A stretch of 7,243 nucleotides of DNA, taken from assembly GCF_946479975.1 (NCBI RefSeq), contig NZ_CAMLIX010000239.1, positions 1 to 7,243 on the forward strand, in the 5' to 3' direction. Shown one piece after another: positions 5,964 through 7,243 of the stretch. This stretch comes from an uncultured Flavobacterium sp. GTDB taxonomy: Bacteria; Bacteroidota; Bacteroidia; Flavobacteriales; Flavobacteriaceae. Both the position numbers and the translations under genes were made by a program. Under the pieces are notes generated by a model. That model had not been told where the DNA came from and ran no database searches. It saw nothing but the letters and a program-made list of their open reading frames with translations. Position 1 is the stretch's first letter. Each line of letters starts with the position of its first letter.

Positions 5964-7243
5964 ATGCTAAAGCAATTTTTAAATTTAAAATTATCACAAA
6001 AATTATCTCCACAGCAAATTCAGCTGATGAAGTTAATTCAATTGCCTACGCAAGCTTTTGAACAGCGTTTATTGGAAGAAATGAACGAAAATCCGGCGCT
6101 TGAAGCTGGAAAAGAAGACGAATATGAAGCTGATGAATTTGCAAATGAAGACTACGACGATTATGACGATGCAGAATCGGACAGAATCGAAGCAGACGAC
6201 ATTAACATTGACGAATACTTAAGCGACGACGATACGCCTGATTACAAAACTCAGGTTAATAATTATGGCGACGAAGAAGAGCGCGAAACTCCTTTTGCTT
6301 CTCCGATAAGCTTTCATCAGGATTTAATCAATCAGCTGAATACTTTTATTTTGAATGATCAAGAGCGCGAAATCGCTGAATTCTTAGTTGGGAGTATTGA
6401 TGATATGGGTTACATCCGCAGAAGTATTCCAGATATTGTTGACGATATGGCTTTTACTCAGGGAATTTACACTGATGAAGCAATGGTCGAAAAAATGATG
6501 ACGGTGATTCACGAATTGGAACCAGCGGGAGTTGGCGCGCGTGATTTGCAGGAATGTTTATTGCTTCAGTTAAAACATAAAACGCCAACCGAATATGTTG
6601 ATTTAGCGATTGACATTATCGAAAATCAGTTTGATGCTTTTACGAAGAAACATTACGATAAGTTATTACAGAAATACAGTATTTCGAACGAACAGCTTAA
6701 AAAAGCAATTCACGAAATTGAAAGATTAAACCCAAAACCAGGCGGTTCTTTTACAGGAAATAATAAAGTTACCGAAAATGTTGTTCCAGACTTTGCTATC
6801 AGAATTGTGGATGGCGAATTAGAACTGACTTTAAACGGACGAAATGCTCCTTCTTTGCACGTTTCTAAAGATTATCAGGAAATGATGCAGACGTACAAAG
6901 ATTCTCGTGATAAATCTTCAGCGCAAAAAGATGCGGTTCAGTTTATAAAACAAAAACTGGATTCTGCTAAATGGTTTATTGACGCGATTAGACAACGTCA
7001 GGAAACTCTTTTTGTAACCATGAATGCAATTATGCATTATCAGGAAGAATTTTTCTTAGATGGCGATGAAACCAAACTAAAACCAATGATCTTAAAAGAT
7101 ATTGCAGATATGGTTGGTTTGGATATTTCGACGATTTCTCGTGTTGCCAACAGTAAATATGTTGAAACGCCATACGGAACCAAACTGATTAAAGAATTTT
7201 TCTCTGAAGCGATGAAAAACGATCAGGGAGAAGATGTTTCTAC
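5964..7243 (+). CDS. rpoN: RNA polymerase sigma-54 factor (C-terminus off right edge)
   Basis: The frame opens at ATG 5964 and stays open to the window edge, giving 426 complete codons. Region I is clear at residues 9-47 (LKLSQKLSPQQIQLMKLIQL, then the LLEEMNENPALE end), which contacts the activator ATPase and core polymerase. An acidic region II follows (51-108, 28 of 58 residues Asp or Glu). The core-binding domain covers about 112-310, with ELEPAGVGARDLQECLLLQL at 184-203. The DNA-binding part includes the helix-turn-helix at about 375-400 (MILKDIADMVGLDISTISRV, then SKYVETPYGT), which recognises the -12 element. The RpoN box that binds the -24 element should lie just past the edge. Sigma-54 needs an AAA+ enhancer-binding protein, and none is seen here. 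No good promoter is visible in the 136-bp spacer, so readthrough from asnS is likely. Confidence 0.96.
   Translation, partial: MLKQFLNLKLSQKLSPQQIQLMKLIQLPTQAFEQRLLEEMNENPALEAGKEDEYEADEFANEDYDDYDDAESDRIEADDINIDEYLSDDDTPDYKTQVNNYGDEEERETPFASPISFHQDLINQLNTFILNDQEREIAEFLVGSIDDMGYIRRSIPDIVDDMAFTQGIYTDEAMVEKMMTVIHELEPAGVGARDLQECLLLQLKHKTPTEYVDLAIDIIENQFDAFTKKHYDKLLQKYSISNEQLKKAIHEIERLNPKPGGSFTGNNKVTENVVPDFAIRIVDGELELTLNGRNAPSLHVSKDYQEMMQTYKDSRDKSSAQKDAVQFIKQKLDSAKWFIDAIRQRQETLFVTMNAIMHYQEEFFLDGDETKLKPMILKDIADMVGLDISTISRVANSKYVETPYGTKLIKEFFSEAMKNDQGEDVS

Overview
The window looks like chromosomal DNA of a Flavobacterium-type member of the Bacteroidota. The reasons are the low GC content, TAnnTTTG-type -7 promoter elements, starts with no Shine-Dalgarno sequence, proteins of flavobacterial type, and intergenic repeats of the kind common in that genus. 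This assignment rests on sequence style and recalled similarity, not on a search.

Layout. Positions 1-871 (minus strand) hold the first part of a LytS/YehU-type sensor histidine kinase, which runs off the left edge. It is preceded with almost no gap by a small multi-pass membrane protein of unknown function. A 207-bp divergent promoter region (872-1078) follows. On the plus strand come a complete 790-residue RND/MMPL-type exporter (1079-3451), a 176-residue two-helix membrane protein resembling the STM3941 family (3494-4024), a 357-bp structured intergenic region, a complete asparaginyl-tRNA synthetase gene asnS (4382-5827), a repeat-rich 136-bp spacer, and the first 426 codons of rpoN, sigma-54 (5964 to the right edge).

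The genes are mostly ordinary, and the unusual material is between them. The gap before asnS holds a near-perfect 103-nt palindrome, an AT-rich hairpin, a structured element that I read as a Flavo-1-type non-coding RNA, the asnS promoter, and a leader hairpin set between direct repeats. The asnS-rpoN gap holds two facing arrays of 8-nt units that can pair as a segmented hairpin around a 14-nt palindrome. A degenerate ACGAATT repeat separates the exporter from the STM3941-like gene.

Functionally there are four units: a signalling pair (membrane protein plus kinase, whose response regulator may lie past the left edge), an envelope transporter with a possible companion membrane protein, a tRNA synthetase, and an alternative sigma factor probably at least partly read through from asnS. 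I see no clear evidence of a new defence or mobile system. The best candidates for undescribed biology are the repeat and RNA elements around asnS.
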